Below, in pieces: positions 31,682 to 40,829 of a stretch of 64,000 bases of DNA. A program made the translations under genes and the position numbers. Each line of letters opens with the position of its first letter. Position 1 is the first letter of the stretch. Source of the stretch: an uncultured Kiloniellaceae bacterium (GTDB lineage Bacteria > Pseudomonadota > Alphaproteobacteria > Kiloniellales > Kiloniellaceae); assembly GCA_947500035.1 (NCBI GenBank), contig CANMQP010000024.1, positions 1 through 64,000 on the forward strand. Reading direction: 5' to 3'. Below the pieces are notes generated by a model, which was not told the DNA's origin, made no database searches, and was given only the letters and a program-made list of their open reading frames with translations.

Positions 31682-33330
31682 TGAGCGCCAAACCTGCAAC
31701 CGCCGTCATCGGCATCAAGGATCTGACCATCGAGCTACCTGAAGGCGCGGACCGGAAGAACGCCATCGAAGATGTGAGCTTTCACATCGAGCCCGGCGAA
31801 ATTCTCTGCATCGTCGGGGAATCCGGCTCCGGGAAATCGATGTGCGCGAACGCCATCATGGGCTTGCTGGCGCCGGAGCTGAAACCGGTCAAGGGGTCGA
31901 TCGAGTTTGACGGTCAGGATTTACTTACGCTGCAGGAATCCGGTCTTCTGAGCATCCGGGGCGCGAAGATCGCCATGATTTTCCAGGAGCCCATGACCGC
32001 CCTAAACCCCTTGATGCGGGTGGGCGAGCAAATCGCCGAGGTCTTCGAAGCCCATGGCCAGCTCGATCCCCGCACCCGCAAAGAACGCGCCGTGGCGTTG
32101 CTGCGCGAGGTCGGCATTCCCTCGCCGGAAACCACAAGAGACGCCTATCCTTTCCAGCTTTCAGGTGGCCAACGGCAGCGGGTAATGATCGCCATGGCTC
32201 TGGCGCTGGAGCCGAAACTGCTGATCGCGGACGAGCCGACGACGGCGCTCGATGTCACTACCCAGGCACAGATCCTGGACCTGATCCGGCGGCTGCAGCG
32301 CGAACACGATATGGCGGTGATGTTCGTGACCCATGATTTCGGCGTAGTGGCCGAGATCGCCGACCGGGTCGCGGTGATGCGCTACGGCAATATCGTCGAA
32401 ACGGGCTCGGTGATGCAGGTCCTCTCCGACCCGCAGGATGCCTATACCAAAATGCTGCTGGCCGCCGTGCCGAAGCCCGACCTGACCCAGGACGGCACGG
32501 GGCCGGAACACGGCACACCCGAAGAGGACATCATTCTCTCGGTCTCGAACCTCTCCAAAACCTACAGGTCGGGCAGCGGTCTCTTCTCTAAGTCCAGGAC
32601 CGTCAAGGCGGTGAAGGATGTCTCCTTCAATCTCGCCCGGGGCGAGACCCTCGGGGTCGTCGGGGAATCCGGCTCGGGAAAATCGACCGTCGGGCGCTGT
32701 CTGGTGCATTTGATCGAAGCGGACCGGGGCTCGATCCTGCTGGACGGCGCGGATATGGCCTCCATGCGCGGGGCTCAACTGCGCGAATACCGCCGCCGGA
32801 TTCAGATGGTGTTCCAGGATCCCTACGCCTCGCTCAATCCGAGATCCCGTATCGGCCGCATCCTGACCGAAGGCCTGATCGCCAAGGGCGTCGCGCCGGC
32901 CCCGGCCCTGGAGCGGGCGAAGGAGCTTTTAGAGTTGGTCGGGCTGGAAGCCTCGGCGGTCGACAGATACCCACATGAGTTTTCCGGCGGCCAGCGCCAG
33001 CGCATCGGCATCGCGCGCGCCCTCGCCCTGGAGCCGGAAATCATTATCGCGGACGAAGCCGTCTCCGCCCTCGATGTCTCGGTCCAGGCGCAGGTGCTCG
33101 ACCTGTTGGACGAGTTGAAGCAACGCCTCAACCTCGCCGTTGTCTTCATCACCCACGACCTGCGGGTCGCGGCCAAGATCTGCGACCGGATCGCCGTGAT
33201 GCAAAAGGGCGAAATCGTGGAAATGGGCAGCAACCGGGATGTCTTCCTGTCGCCCGGCAACGACTACACCAAAAAGCTTCTCGAGGCTGCACCGGGACTG
33301 CAACAGGAGCTAAACGGGCTGGAGCCTTGA
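31681..33330 (+). CDS. Dipeptide-type ABC ATPase, fused DppD-DppF
   Basis: 549 residues made of two complete ABC ATPase units. Unit 1 has Walker A GESGSGKS at 46-53, signature LSGGQRQRV and Walker [13 protein letters not shown]; unit 2 has Walker A at about 327-334, [15 protein letters not shown] and [11 protein letters not shown]. Each ends in the oligopeptide-type C-terminal extension ([14 protein letters not shown] and [12 protein letters not shown]). The fusion replaces separate D and F subunits. It energises uptake through the two upstream permeases. Confidence 0.95.
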   Translation: MSAKPATAVIGIKDLTIELPEGADRKNAIEDVSFHIEPGEILCIVGESGSGKSMCANAIMGLLAPELKPVKGSIEFDGQDLLTLQESGLLSIRGAKIAMIFQEPMTALNPLMRVGEQIAEVFEAHGQLDPRTRKERAVALLREVGIPSPETTRDAYPFQLSGGQRQRVMIAMALALEPKLLIADEPTTALDVTTQAQILDLIRRLQREHDMAVMFVTHDFGVVAEIADRVAVMRYGNIVETGSVMQVLSDPQDAYTKMLLAAVPKPDLTQDGTGPEHGTPEEDIILSVSNLSKTYRSGSGLFSKSRTVKAVKDVSFNLARGETLGVVGESGSGKSTVGRCLVHLIEADRGSILLDGADMASMRGAQLREYRRRIQMVFQDPYASLNPRSRIGRILTEGLIAKGVAPAPALERAKELLELVGLEASAVDRYPHEFSGGQRQRIGIARALALEPEIIIADEAVSALDVSVQAQVLDLLDELKQRLNLAVVFITHDLRVAAKICDRIAVMQKGEIVEMGSNRDVFLSPGNDYTKKLLEAAPGLQQELNGLEP

Positions 33331-33367
33331 AGAAGAATTGCATTCTAGAGTCTGGAAAGCTTTGGTA

Positions 33368-33382
33368 CGACTGATATAGTCG
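33368..33382. promoter_or_regulatory. Short inverted repeat upstream of LysR gene
   Basis: CGACT-GATAT-AGTCG lies about 100 bases before the LysR-type gene, in the intergenic region after the ABC operon. It could be an autoregulatory LysR site; evidence is limited to symmetry and place. Confidence 0.3.
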
Positions 33383-33480
33383 GCGATAACGACAATCGGG
33401 AGGGGTAACGGTAATCGGGGCGGCAACGGCGGTCTTACGCTTTCAGCGGAGCGCCTGAAAGGACGGCGAGGTCAATCGAC

Positions 33481-34431
33481 ATGAAGTCATATGAGCCGGG
33501 CGTCAACAGCCTGAACTGGAACCTCCTGCGGTCCTTCTATGTGATCGCCGAAGAGCGCAGCATCACAAAGGCCGCCCTGCGGCTGAATATGCGCCAACCC
33601 TCACTGAGCCTGGCCCTGCAGCGACTGGAAGAGGAGCTCGGTTGCCAACTGGTGCATCGCGACAGCCGGCATTTCGATCTAACCGCGCGCGGCAGCCGGG
33701 TGTTCAAGGAATGCGAAGAGATCTATGGGAGCGCCGTGCGCATCAAGGAATTGACCGAAGGCGACTACGACGAAACCTCCGGGCTCCTGCGCCTGCACAT
33801 CGTCAGCAACCTACATTCCCAGATTATCGACGAGGCGATCCGCCTGCTGCATCAGCGCAGCCCCTCCATCACTTGGCAGCTCGAAGTTGCCAACAGCGGC
33901 GACATCGTGCGCAGCATTGCCCAGGAGCAGATTTCCATCGGCATTTGCCTGCTCACCAAGCCAGTCGTCACGCTCAATTGCAGGTTGCTGTTCCGTGAGG
34001 AGTTCGCGATCTTCTGCGGTCGGGAACACCCGCTGTTCGGCGCCAAGAATGTCGTGCTGCGGGAACTTCAGCACGAGCCCTTTGTCTCCTTCACCTGTGC
34101 GGTCGAAGGGCTAGGCTTAGAGCCCGTGGCCGTCCTGCGCGAGGGTGCCGGTCTCGGATCCCGGGTGGCCGGGTCCAGTTCCAACCTGGAAGAGGTCCGG
34201 CGCATGATCATCGCCGGCCTGGGGGTCGGGGTCCTGCCCGTCGCCGCCACCCGGAACGAGATCGAAAAAGGCCAGCTCTGGCCGCTGCCGATCGCCGAGG
34301 AGGGTATCGGCGCAGACGTCTTTTTGATCAGCAATCCCAATATGAAACTGCGCCCGGTCGAGGAGCGCTTTGTCGCCATCATCGACGAGCTTCTTCAGAT
34401 CGAGGAGAAGACATCGAGCGCGGCACTTTAA
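33481..34431 (+). CDS. LysR-family transcriptional regulator
   Basis: 316 residues. The N-terminal HTH is canonical: LNWNLLRSFYVIAEERSITKAALRLNMRQPSLSLALQRLEEELGCQLVHR, then the linker helix, then a periplasmic-binding-like effector domain with LRLHIVSNLHSQIIDEAIRLLHQRSP and a C-terminal MIIAGLGVGVLPVAATRNEI. It lies between the peptide ABC operon (same strand) and the convergent TRAP/M20 operon, and probably controls one or both. The effector is unknown. Confidence 0.92.
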   Translation: MKSYEPGVNSLNWNLLRSFYVIAEERSITKAALRLNMRQPSLSLALQRLEEELGCQLVHRDSRHFDLTARGSRVFKECEEIYGSAVRIKELTEGDYDETSGLLRLHIVSNLHSQIIDEAIRLLHQRSPSITWQLEVANSGDIVRSIAQEQISIGICLLTKPVVTLNCRLLFREEFAIFCGREHPLFGAKNVVLRELQHEPFVSFTCAVEGLGLEPVAVLREGAGLGSRVAGSSSNLEEVRRMIIAGLGVGVLPVAATRNEIEKGQLWPLPIAEEGIGADVFLISNPNMKLRPVEERFVAIIDELLQIEEKTSSAAL

Positions 34432-34503
34432 CACCAGGAAATCGGGTGGATCCGCATGTGAAGCCGGAACCCCAAAAGAGATTCCGAATTCGCATAGTCC
34501 AAT

Positions 34504-35748
34504 CTAGCGGTCGGCGCGTTCGACCACACTGTGCAGCAGGACGTTCATGCCGCCTTCGAAATCCGCCGCCTCGCAGCTCTCTTTATTGTTGTGGGTGATG
34601 CCGTCCTTGCAGGGCGTGAAGATCATCGCGGTCGGGCAGTAGTTCGCCATGAAATAGGCATCGTGCCCGGCCTGGCTCGAGATGTCTTTCCAGCGGAAAT
34701 CCATGCGCCGGGCGTGGTTGCGGACCGATGACACAAGATCCTGATCGAAGATATCGCCGCCCCAGATCCACTCATCGAGGATCTTGACCTCGCAGCCGGC
34801 CCGCGCGGCGGATTCGTAAAGCGCACGCCGCATCCGCTCGACCATGACCTTGGTGGCCAGAGGGCTCGGATGGCGGACATCGCAAACCGCCTGGGCGGTG
34901 TCGGAGAGGATCCCCGGCTTGTTGGGCCAGGCCGCCAGACGCGAGGCGGTCGCCTTGCCTGCAGTCCCGGCGTAGTCCCAGCCGATGTCGTCGACGGCGG
35001 TCAGCCAGCGCGCCCCGGCCACCAGGGCGTTCTTGCGGGCCTCCATGGGCCAGGGGCCCGTATGCGCGGTTTCGCCCGTGAACTCGGCAAGCATGCCGTG
35101 GCTCGGGAAGGCGTAGTTCACGACCCCGACCTCCAGGTTCCCGGCATCGAGTTCCGGCCCCTGCTCGATATGAAGTTCAAAATAGGCATCGACCTCCGGC
35201 TGATCGCATTTTTGCGGGCCGAAGTACCCGATCCGCTCCAGCTCATCGCCGAAACGCGCGCCGTCATCGGCAAGAAGCCCGTGAACCCAGTCCACTCTGT
35301 AGCGGCCGGTAAAGCAACCCGAAGCGACCATCGGCGGTGAGAAACGCGCCCCTTCCTCGTTGGTCCAGTTCACGATGACGATCGGGCGCTTGGTGACATG
35401 ACCGTTGTCGTTGAGGGTCCGGCAGACCTCCAGCGCGGCCAGGACGCCGCCGATGCCGTCGAAGCGGCCGCCGTTGATCTGGGTGTCCAGATGGCTGCCG
35501 ATCATGACCGGCGCCGCGTCCGGATCCGTACCCTCGCGGCGGCCGAAGATGTTGCCTACCTCGTCCACCGTGGTGGTCAGTTCCAGTTCGCGGCACCAGG
35601 CCATGAAAACATCGCGCATTTCGCGGTCGCTGTCGGTCAGCGCCACGCGGGAGAGACCGCCGGGCCGGCCTTTGCCAATTTCCGCGGATCGTTCCAGGGT
35701 CTGCCAGAATCTGGCAACGTCAACGCGGGTGTCAGGAGTGAAGGTCAT
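34504..35748 (-). CDS. M20-family amidohydrolase (N-carbamoyl-L-amino acid hydrolase/allantoate type)
   Basis: 414 residues of the hydantoinase/carbamoylase family. Metal ligands are visible: His and Asp in MIGSHLDTQINGGRFDGIGG, the EE pair in NWTNEEGARFSPPMVASG, His in ELHIEQGP, and a C-terminal His in MIFTPCKDGITHNNKE. The enzymes remove carbamoyl or ureido groups from amino-acid-like substrates, releasing ammonia and CO2. It is the last gene of an operon with a TRAP transporter, 40 bases after dctM, which presumably imports its substrate. Substrate (carbamoyl amino acid, ureidoglycolate or allantoate) cannot be set from sequence alone. Confidence 0.9.
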   Translation of the reverse strand: MTFTPDTRVDVARFWQTLERSAEIGKGRPGGLSRVALTDSDREMRDVFMAWCRELELTTTVDEVGNIFGRREGTDPDAAPVMIGSHLDTQINGGRFDGIGGVLAALEVCRTLNDNGHVTKRPIVIVNWTNEEGARFSPPMVASGCFTGRYRVDWVHGLLADDGARFGDELERIGYFGPQKCDQPEVDAYFELHIEQGPELDAGNLEVGVVNYAFPSHGMLAEFTGETAHTGPWPMEARKNALVAGARWLTAVDDIGWDYAGTAGKATASRLAAWPNKPGILSDTAQAVCDVRHPSPLATKVMVERMRRALYESAARAGCEVKILDEWIWGGDIFDQDLVSSVRNHARRMDFRWKDISSQAGHDAYFMANYCPTAMIFTPCKDGITHNNKESCEAADFEGGMNVLLHSVVERADR

Positions 35749-35787
35749 GTCACGTTTTCCTTGTTCTTTCTACGGTCGCCGCAACGC

Positions 35788-37071
35788 TCAAAACAGAGCC
35801 GTGGGCACAGAGGTCACGAGTTCGGGGACCAGGATCAAAAGCAGCAGAACGCCAATCATCACGGCGATAAAAGGCGCGAGATAGCGGAGGGATTCGGTCA
35901 TTTGAATCCCGCCGACCCGGCAGGCGGCCATCAGATCGATCCCCAGAGGCGGCGTATTGGCGCCAATGGCCAGATTGATGGTCAGAAGAATACCGAAGAA
36001 CACCGGGTCAATGCCATAGACGCGCAGCACAGGCACGAAAACCGGCGCCAGAATCAGAATGATCGCAATCGATTCCATAAAGGTGCCAAGGATCAGCACC
36101 ACCAGCATCATGAGAATAAGGGCGATCGTCGCACTCTCGGTAAAGGAGGTGATGGCGGAGACCGCAAGCTGAGGCACTTGCTCAGCGGCCAGAATCCATC
36201 CGAAGACGCTGGCGCAGGCAATCACTAGAAGAATGCTTCCGGTCATTTCCGAGGTTTCGCGCAGCAGGTGATAGACCTTGCGGAAGGTCAGCTGGCGGTA
36301 GATGAACGCCCCGACAACGAGGCCATAAAGCACACCGGCCCCCGCCGCCTCGGTCGGTGTGAAGACTCCGCCTCTGATGCCGCCGACGATGATCACAGGC
36401 GCGATCAACGCCAGGATCGCCTCTTTGAAGGCCGTTCCGAGCCGGGGCCAGGTAAAGGGTTCGCCGCCCTGCCAGCCGTTCCGCCGGGCGAAGATATAGG
36501 CCACGATCATCAGACCAAGCCCGCAGAGCAGACCCGGAACGATGGCGCTGACGAAGAGCTGTCCGATCGAGGTGTTCGTCGCGGTGCCATAGACGATCAG
36601 GACGATGCTGGGTGGAATGATTGTGCCCAGCGAACCCGCGCACCCCAGCAGTGCGGCGGAAAACCCGGGCCGATAGCCGTTGTCCTTCATGGAGGGCAGC
36701 ATCATGGTCCCGATGGCCACCACATCTGCCACGCCCGATCCCGAAAGCGACCCGAAGAGCATACAGGCCGCCACCATGACGATGGCCAGTCCGCCGGTCA
36801 TCCGGCCGACCATCGCCGCGCAGAGATTCAATATCCTGGGCGCCAAGCCACCATGCACCATGAGCAAACCGGCGAGCAGGAACAGGGGGATTGCCAGCAG
36901 CGTGAAGGAATCGATCCCGGCCACGCTGCGCTGCGCGACCACGATCAAGGGCGCGAGGTCGGAAATGGCCAGGTAACCGATGGAAGACAGCGCCAAAGCG
37001 ATGGCGATGGGCACATCGATGAGAACCAGCACGGCGAAGGCGATCAGAAGAAACGCCAGTTCAATCGTCAT
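35788..37071 (-). CDS. dctM: TRAP transporter large permease (DctM)
   Basis: 427 residues, about 12 membrane helices. LIAFAVLVLIDVPIAIALALSSIGYL at the start, the conserved LAIPLFLLAGLLMVHGGLAPRI and GSLSGSGVADVVAIGTMMLPSMKDNGYRPGFSAALLGCAGSLGTIIPPSIVLIVYG segments, and a GANTPPLGIDLMAACRVGG loop are diagnostic of DctM. It overlaps the dctQ gene by 11 bases and is followed by the amidohydrolase. With DctP and DctQ it makes a sodium-driven importer. Confidence 0.95.
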   Translation of the reverse strand: MTIELAFLLIAFAVLVLIDVPIAIALALSSIGYLAISDLAPLIVVAQRSVAGIDSFTLLAIPLFLLAGLLMVHGGLAPRILNLCAAMVGRMTGGLAIVMVAACMLFGSLSGSGVADVVAIGTMMLPSMKDNGYRPGFSAALLGCAGSLGTIIPPSIVLIVYGTATNTSIGQLFVSAIVPGLLCGLGLMIVAYIFARRNGWQGGEPFTWPRLGTAFKEAILALIAPVIIVGGIRGGVFTPTEAAGAGVLYGLVVGAFIYRQLTFRKVYHLLRETSEMTGSILLVIACASVFGWILAAEQVPQLAVSAITSFTESATIALILMMLVVLILGTFMESIAIILILAPVFVPVLRVYGIDPVFFGILLTINLAIGANTPPLGIDLMAACRVGGIQMTESLRYLAPFIAVMIGVLLLLILVPELVTSVPTALF

Positions 37072-37561
37072 TCGTACGCCCCCGGATCAGAAAGGCGAAG
37101 GCGGGAATCATCGACAGAGCACAGCAGACCGGCAGCGCCAGATAGAAGAGACCAACCGGCCAGCTGAGCGCGGTGGTCTGATGCGACCAGGTGACTTGCG
37201 TCAATTGCCATCCCGTGACGGCCAGAACCGCGAGGAAGACAAGCGCCGCGCACGCCGCGACCCGGCGCAGGAATACGCGCGCGCCGCCCGGGGGTAAAAG
37301 CAGGCCGAGAAGGCCCGCGCGGAAGTGGCTGTTGCGGGCAAAGCCGGAGATACTGCCGATGAAGGTGACCCAAACCAGGAGCAGGCGCGGCAATTCCTCC
37401 GCCCAGTAGGGTGTGTGCGACAACAGATAGCGGGCGAACACGACGTAAACGACGATGCCCGCAAAGCCCGTGACGCAGAGCGCGCCAAGCGTCAGGGCCA
37501 GCCGGTCAAGACAGCTGACGCTTCCGCTCAACGCCCGCCAGAGACGCGCGTCAAGCCCCAT
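37061..37561 (-). CDS. dctQ: TRAP transporter small permease (DctQ)
   Basis: 166 residues from ATG 37561, whose first bases overlap the stop of the cupin gene. Four helices: LALTLGALCVTGFAGIVVYVVFARYLL, HTPYWAEELPRLLLVWVTFIGSISGFARNSHFRAG (the DctQ signature E-E-L-x-R-x-x-x-W), then two more with a VGLFYLALPVCCALSMIPAFAFLIRG end. An upstream in-frame start would extend the protein with a basic hydrophilic segment inside the cupin gene and is less likely. Confidence 0.9.
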   Translation of the reverse strand: MGLDARLWRALSGSVSCLDRLALTLGALCVTGFAGIVVYVVFARYLLSHTPYWAEELPRLLLVWVTFIGSISGFARNSHFRAGLLGLLLPPGGARVFLRRVAACAALVFLAVLAVTGWQLTQVTWSHQTTALSWPVGLFYLALPVCCALSMIPAFAFLIRGRTNDD

Positions 37562-37973
37562 GGCCGTCACCGCTTCCGGTGTTCCAGAGCGGACCTTTCT
37601 CCGGTCCCCTGCAGAGCGAGCATTCATCGCAATAGGCCGCGACCACTACCCACTCGTCCGAAAGCACCTCGACGGTGTGATCGACCCCCGGGGGGATCCG
37701 AACCGCGGTGCCCTCGGTCAAAAGATGCTCCTTGCCGTTGGCCCGCAGGAGCGCCTGGCCCTTCAAGGTCAGGGTCACCTCGTCGCGGGGATGGCTGTGT
37801 GAAACGCTCAATGCGCCCTTTTTCCCGGAAGACACCGCGAGCTTGATAAAGCCTTCGCCGCGCCGGCTGGGGGAGAAAAGAACCTGCTGCCGGAAGTCAT
37901 AGAGCTGCTCCGGTTCGACCGAAGAAAGCTCTATGACCTCGCATTGGGCCTCGTCTTGAAGCTTAACGGTCAT
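37551..37973 (-). CDS. Cupin-domain protein
   Basis: 140 residues with one cupin barrel. SVSHSHPRDEVTLTLKGQALLRANGKEHLLTEGTAVRIPPGVDHTVEVLSDEWVVVAAYCDEC contains both cupin motifs, including the H-x-H...E and the later H. Cysteines at the end (CDECSLC) may bind a second metal. It lies inside a TRAP operon, starting at the dctP stop and overlapping dctQ. Likely an isomerase, dioxygenase or ligand-binding accessory of the transported compound; unknown. Confidence 0.75.
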   Translation of the reverse strand: MTVKLQDEAQCEVIELSSVEPEQLYDFRQQVLFSPSRRGEGFIKLAVSSGKKGALSVSHSHPRDEVTLTLKGQALLRANGKEHLLTEGTAVRIPPGVDHTVEVLSDEWVVVAAYCDECSLCRGPEKGPLWNTGSGDGHGA

Positions 37974-38965
37974 TGGCGATACTTGTTCAGAACATCCAGC
38001 AATTCGGCGCCGTAGACATCCTTCTGGGACTCCCAGATCGGCTGCACGGCTTCGATGAAGGCGGCCTTGTCGACCTGGTTGACCTCCATGCCCTTTTCCT
38101 CGAGCTTCGCCACCAGGTCGGCATTTGCTTCGGTGGTCATCTGCCGCTGCTTGTCCCGCCAGGTCGCGGCAGCTGACTTGATCTTTGCCTGATCCTCTGC
38201 AGAGACCTTTTCCCAGGTCGCTTTCGAGACAACCAGACTTGCCGCGCCCCAGATATGTCCGGTCAGTGAGACATACTTCTGCACCTCGAAAAAGGATGCC
38301 GAGTGAATGATCGAGAGCGGGTTTTCCTGTGCGTCGAAGACCCCCTGCTGCAGCGCGGAGTAGAGCTCACTGAAGGAGAGCGGCGCGGGCTCGGCGCCCA
38401 GAGCCTCAAAGGTCGCAAGACGGACCTTATCCGGGGTGACGCGGATCTTCAGCCCCGCCAGATCGGCGGGTGCACTGATCGGGCGTTTGCTGTTGGTGAT
38501 GTTCCGGGTGCCGGTTTCCCACCAGGCCAGAACGACAACCCCTTTGGGCTCGAGCAGTTCGGCCATGGCCGCACCCAGATCGGCATCGAGGGCTTCGAAG
38601 GCCTGCTCCCGTGACTTCCAGGCATAAGGCATTTCGATCAGGCCCATTTTCGGCTCGATAAACTGAAAGGAACCGCTGCCGATCACACCGGCCTGGACCG
38701 AGCCGATCTGCAGGCCCTGGATCACGTCTTTTTCACTCCCGAGCTGTCCCGACGGGAACACACTGACTTCAACCCGGCCCTCGGTTTGCGCCTTCACCTC
38801 TTCGGCAAAACCGGTCGCGGCTTTGTGCCAGCTATGGCTTTCCGGGAGAACGTGGCCGAGGCGGATTTGTACATCCGCCGCCTGAAGCGCCGGTGCCGTA
38901 AGCACCGCCGCCCCGACCGCAAGAGTAGCGAACGTTGTCTTCAAATTCCTGATTCCAAGCATCAT
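37970..38965 (-). CDS. dctP: TRAP transporter substrate-binding protein (DctP)
   Basis: 331 residues. A signal peptide (TFATLAVGAAVLTAPALQAA) precedes the DctP fold: RLGHVLPESHSWHKAATGFAEEVKAQTEGRVEVSVFPSGQLGSEKDVIQGLQIGSVQAG, then the conserved RNITNSKRPISAPADLAGLKIRV with the carboxylate-binding Arg. It starts the operon dctP-cupin-dctQ-dctM-amidohydrolase. The start codon is an ATG pair at 38965/38962. The ligand should be an organic acid, perhaps a ureido acid, inferred from the hydrolase. Confidence 0.95.
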   Translation of the reverse strand: MMLGIRNLKTTFATLAVGAAVLTAPALQAADVQIRLGHVLPESHSWHKAATGFAEEVKAQTEGRVEVSVFPSGQLGSEKDVIQGLQIGSVQAGVIGSGSFQFIEPKMGLIEMPYAWKSREQAFEALDADLGAAMAELLEPKGVVVLAWWETGTRNITNSKRPISAPADLAGLKIRVTPDKVRLATFEALGAEPAPLSFSELYSALQQGVFDAQENPLSIIHSASFFEVQKYVSLTGHIWGAASLVVSKATWEKVSAEDQAKIKSAAATWRDKQRQMTTEANADLVAKLEEKGMEVNQVDKAAFIEAVQPIWESQKDVYGAELLDVLNKYRQ

Positions 38966-39271
38966 TCAGCACCTTCCTGTTATGTCGTTTTTTTGGAACC
39001 CGGGCGCAGCTCTTGTTACTTGAACAGGCTGTAGTTCAGGTTCCGCTCGATTTAAATGGAGGACTTTTCAAACTCACGATCGAAAGCGGCCGCCTCACAG
39101 GAAAGTAAACGCGCCGGACCCCGGCGAGACAAATAGGGAGGGCTTATGCCAGAAATAGGCGCCAGATCAGCATTGTCTGGTTGTTATCCTTGACTGTCAT
39201 TCTAAAGGCTCATCGAGCCGCCCATATGGCAGCGCTGGACATGGCGAGCGTTAGTTGTCGTTATCAGCTTC
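38966..39271. other. Intergenic stretch before the fragment cluster
   Basis: About 300 bases. A ribosome-binding-site-like AGGGAGGGC precedes an ATG at 39146 that opens only a 15-codon frame, which may be a decayed gene start or leader. The promoter of the dctP operon should lie at the left end. Nothing else is recognised. Confidence 0.4.
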
Positions 39272-39535
39272 TCAGTTACCAAGCGTGCCGCGCGCAAGGG
39301 CATCAATCCGCGAACTGGCGATGCCATAAAGATCAAGGCTTCGAAGGTTGTACGGCTTTGTCATCTTAACCGGCAGACCTCGCGCATCGATTGCGGCGAT
39401 CCGCGACAAGCCTTCCGGTTTCAGCCAGTCAGCCGTAAGGTCATCCACGTGAGCGCCAAGATCGCGGATGCTTCCATCGTTGAAAATGAGACCGGGACGT
39501 TCCGCGCCGCACGCGCCAAATCTCAGAAGTTTCAT
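39272..39535 (-). pseudogene. Truncated fumarylacetoacetate-hydrolase-family gene
   Basis: 87 residues. The first ~57, MKLLRFGACGAERPGL...IRDLGAHVDDLTADWLKPEGLSRI, are the standard N-terminus of FAH-family hydrolases, which are normally about 280 residues. After LPVKMT the text no longer matches that family and ends after 30 residues (KPYNLRSLDLYGIASSRIDA), so the whole catalytic domain is missing. It looks like a gene cut by deletion or rearrangement and joined to an unrelated 3' end. Last gene of the minus-strand cluster with a cupin dioxygenase-like gene and an SDR. Confidence 0.7.
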
Positions 39536-39582
39536 TGGCTTGCCCTAACTCTCTGCCGTCCCTATTGGACGGAACCGTGCTG

Positions 39583-40110
39583 TCACCTGATGAACTGATC
39601 GACGAAGCTACCGCCCAAGCCGACGGAATCGTAATGCTTGCGGCACATCTCGATTTTAGTGAACACGTCTTCGTAGCCGAGAATCTCGCCATAGGGGTCG
39701 ACGTAGCACATCACACCATTGACGAAGAAATATGTGATCATCTCATCGACGCCTTCAGGGACAACCAGCGTGTGCGTCTCACCCGGCGGTTCATACACGT
39801 AGCCACCGACTTCGGCCATCCAGTCATGCTCAAGGTAGTGCCAGCGACCTTTCAGTACGTAGCCATGCACGGCCTGCGGATGGCGATGGCGGGTTAGCAC
39901 GCCCGCTTTACGGACACGTAGAAGGTTGGTCCAGTAACCTTCGCTGCGGTTCAGGCAAAGCGGACGAAACCAGACACTCTCACCCTGTGGTACCCAAACA
40001 CGCTCGTCCTCGGGGACGGCATTTGGCACGACGATCTCATTCAGAGCTTCGGCAGGAAACGGCAGTTGGTAGGGTGTCCTGGGATCATGATCTTTCTGAG
40101 TTACAGGCAT
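39583..40110 (-). CDS. 2,4'-dihydroxyacetophenone dioxygenase family cupin
   Basis: 175 residues from ATG 40110, which has AAGGTGAGAGG upstream; an in-frame extension further upstream is rejected. The cupin motif is LTRHRHPQAVHGYVLKGRWHYLEHDWMAEVGGYVYEPPGETHTLVVPEGVDEMITYFFVNG, followed by GYEDVFTKIEMCRKHY. This closely resembles 2,4'-dihydroxyacetophenone dioxygenase-family proteins, which cleave aryl ketones using a non-heme metal. HxH and later His ligands are present. It lies between an SDR gene and the FAH fragment. Substrate in this organism is unknown. Confidence 0.8.
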   Translation of the reverse strand: MPVTQKDHDPRTPYQLPFPAEALNEIVVPNAVPEDERVWVPQGESVWFRPLCLNRSEGYWTNLLRVRKAGVLTRHRHPQAVHGYVLKGRWHYLEHDWMAEVGGYVYEPPGETHTLVVPEGVDEMITYFFVNGVMCYVDPYGEILGYEDVFTKIEMCRKHYDSVGLGGSFVDQFIR

Positions 40111-40124
40111 CCTCTCACCTTCCT

Positions 40125-40829
40125 TCAATTTGCAAGATATCCGCCGTCGACCGGATAGATGGCGCCAGTCACAAAGCTGGCTGCGTCCGACAGGAGCCAG
40201 GCGGCTAGAGCGCCAACTTCTGTTGGCTGACCCCAACGGCCCATAGGCGTGCGAGACATCAGCGCGTCGTTACGCACGCGATCCTCACGCAAACCATCGG
40301 TCATTTCAGTCTCGATCCAGCCCGGCGCTACCGCGTTGACCCGCACATTATCTGCAGCCCACTTCGCAGCCAGCGATTTGGTCAGTTGCCCGACACCACC
40401 TTTCGACGCGGAATACGCAGGTACTAGCGGACCCCCAAGGAAAGAGAGCATCGAAGCCGTATTGACAATGGCACCACCAGACCGAGCGAGCAGTGGTTGT
40501 GCTGCCAGGCAGCAGCGCATGGTGCCGGTTAGATTTACCTCGATCACGCGCTTGAAAATGTCGAGAGCGTATTCTTTTCCACGTCTTAGAATGCCGGCAC
40601 AATTGACCAAGCCATAAAGCTGACCTAAACCGCCGAAGAAATCTCTGACCGAGGTGTCGTCAGTGACGTCCAGAAGGGCTGTGCGAATGCGCGGGCTGGG
40701 CACAAAAGCGTCAATCTCATCCTGCGAGACCGAGGCAGCAACCACCTCCCAGCCTTCATCCGCTAAGCACTTGGCAACGCCTCCGCCGATGCCCCCAGTT
40801 CCCCCGGTTACTACTGCTGTGCGCGTCAT
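40125..40829 (-). CDS. Short-chain dehydrogenase/reductase
   Basis: 234 residues. TGGTGGIGGGVA (8-19) is the dinucleotide-binding glycine motif, LVNCAGIL the NAG motif, and S-x12-YSASKGG the catalytic Ser-Tyr-Lys set; PGWIETEMT and a final GAIYPVDGGYLAN complete the classical SDR. It overlaps the alpha/beta hydrolase gene by 4 bases. It likely oxidises or reduces an alcohol/ketone in the same degradative cluster as the cupin enzyme. Confidence 0.92.
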   Translation of the reverse strand: MTRTAVVTGGTGGIGGGVAKCLADEGWEVVAASVSQDEIDAFVPSPRIRTALLDVTDDTSVRDFFGGLGQLYGLVNCAGILRRGKEYALDIFKRVIEVNLTGTMRCCLAAQPLLARSGGAIVNTASMLSFLGGPLVPAYSASKGGVGQLTKSLAAKWAADNVRVNAVAPGWIETEMTDGLREDRVRNDALMSRTPMGRWGQPTEVGALAAWLLSDAASFVTGAIYPVDGGYLAN

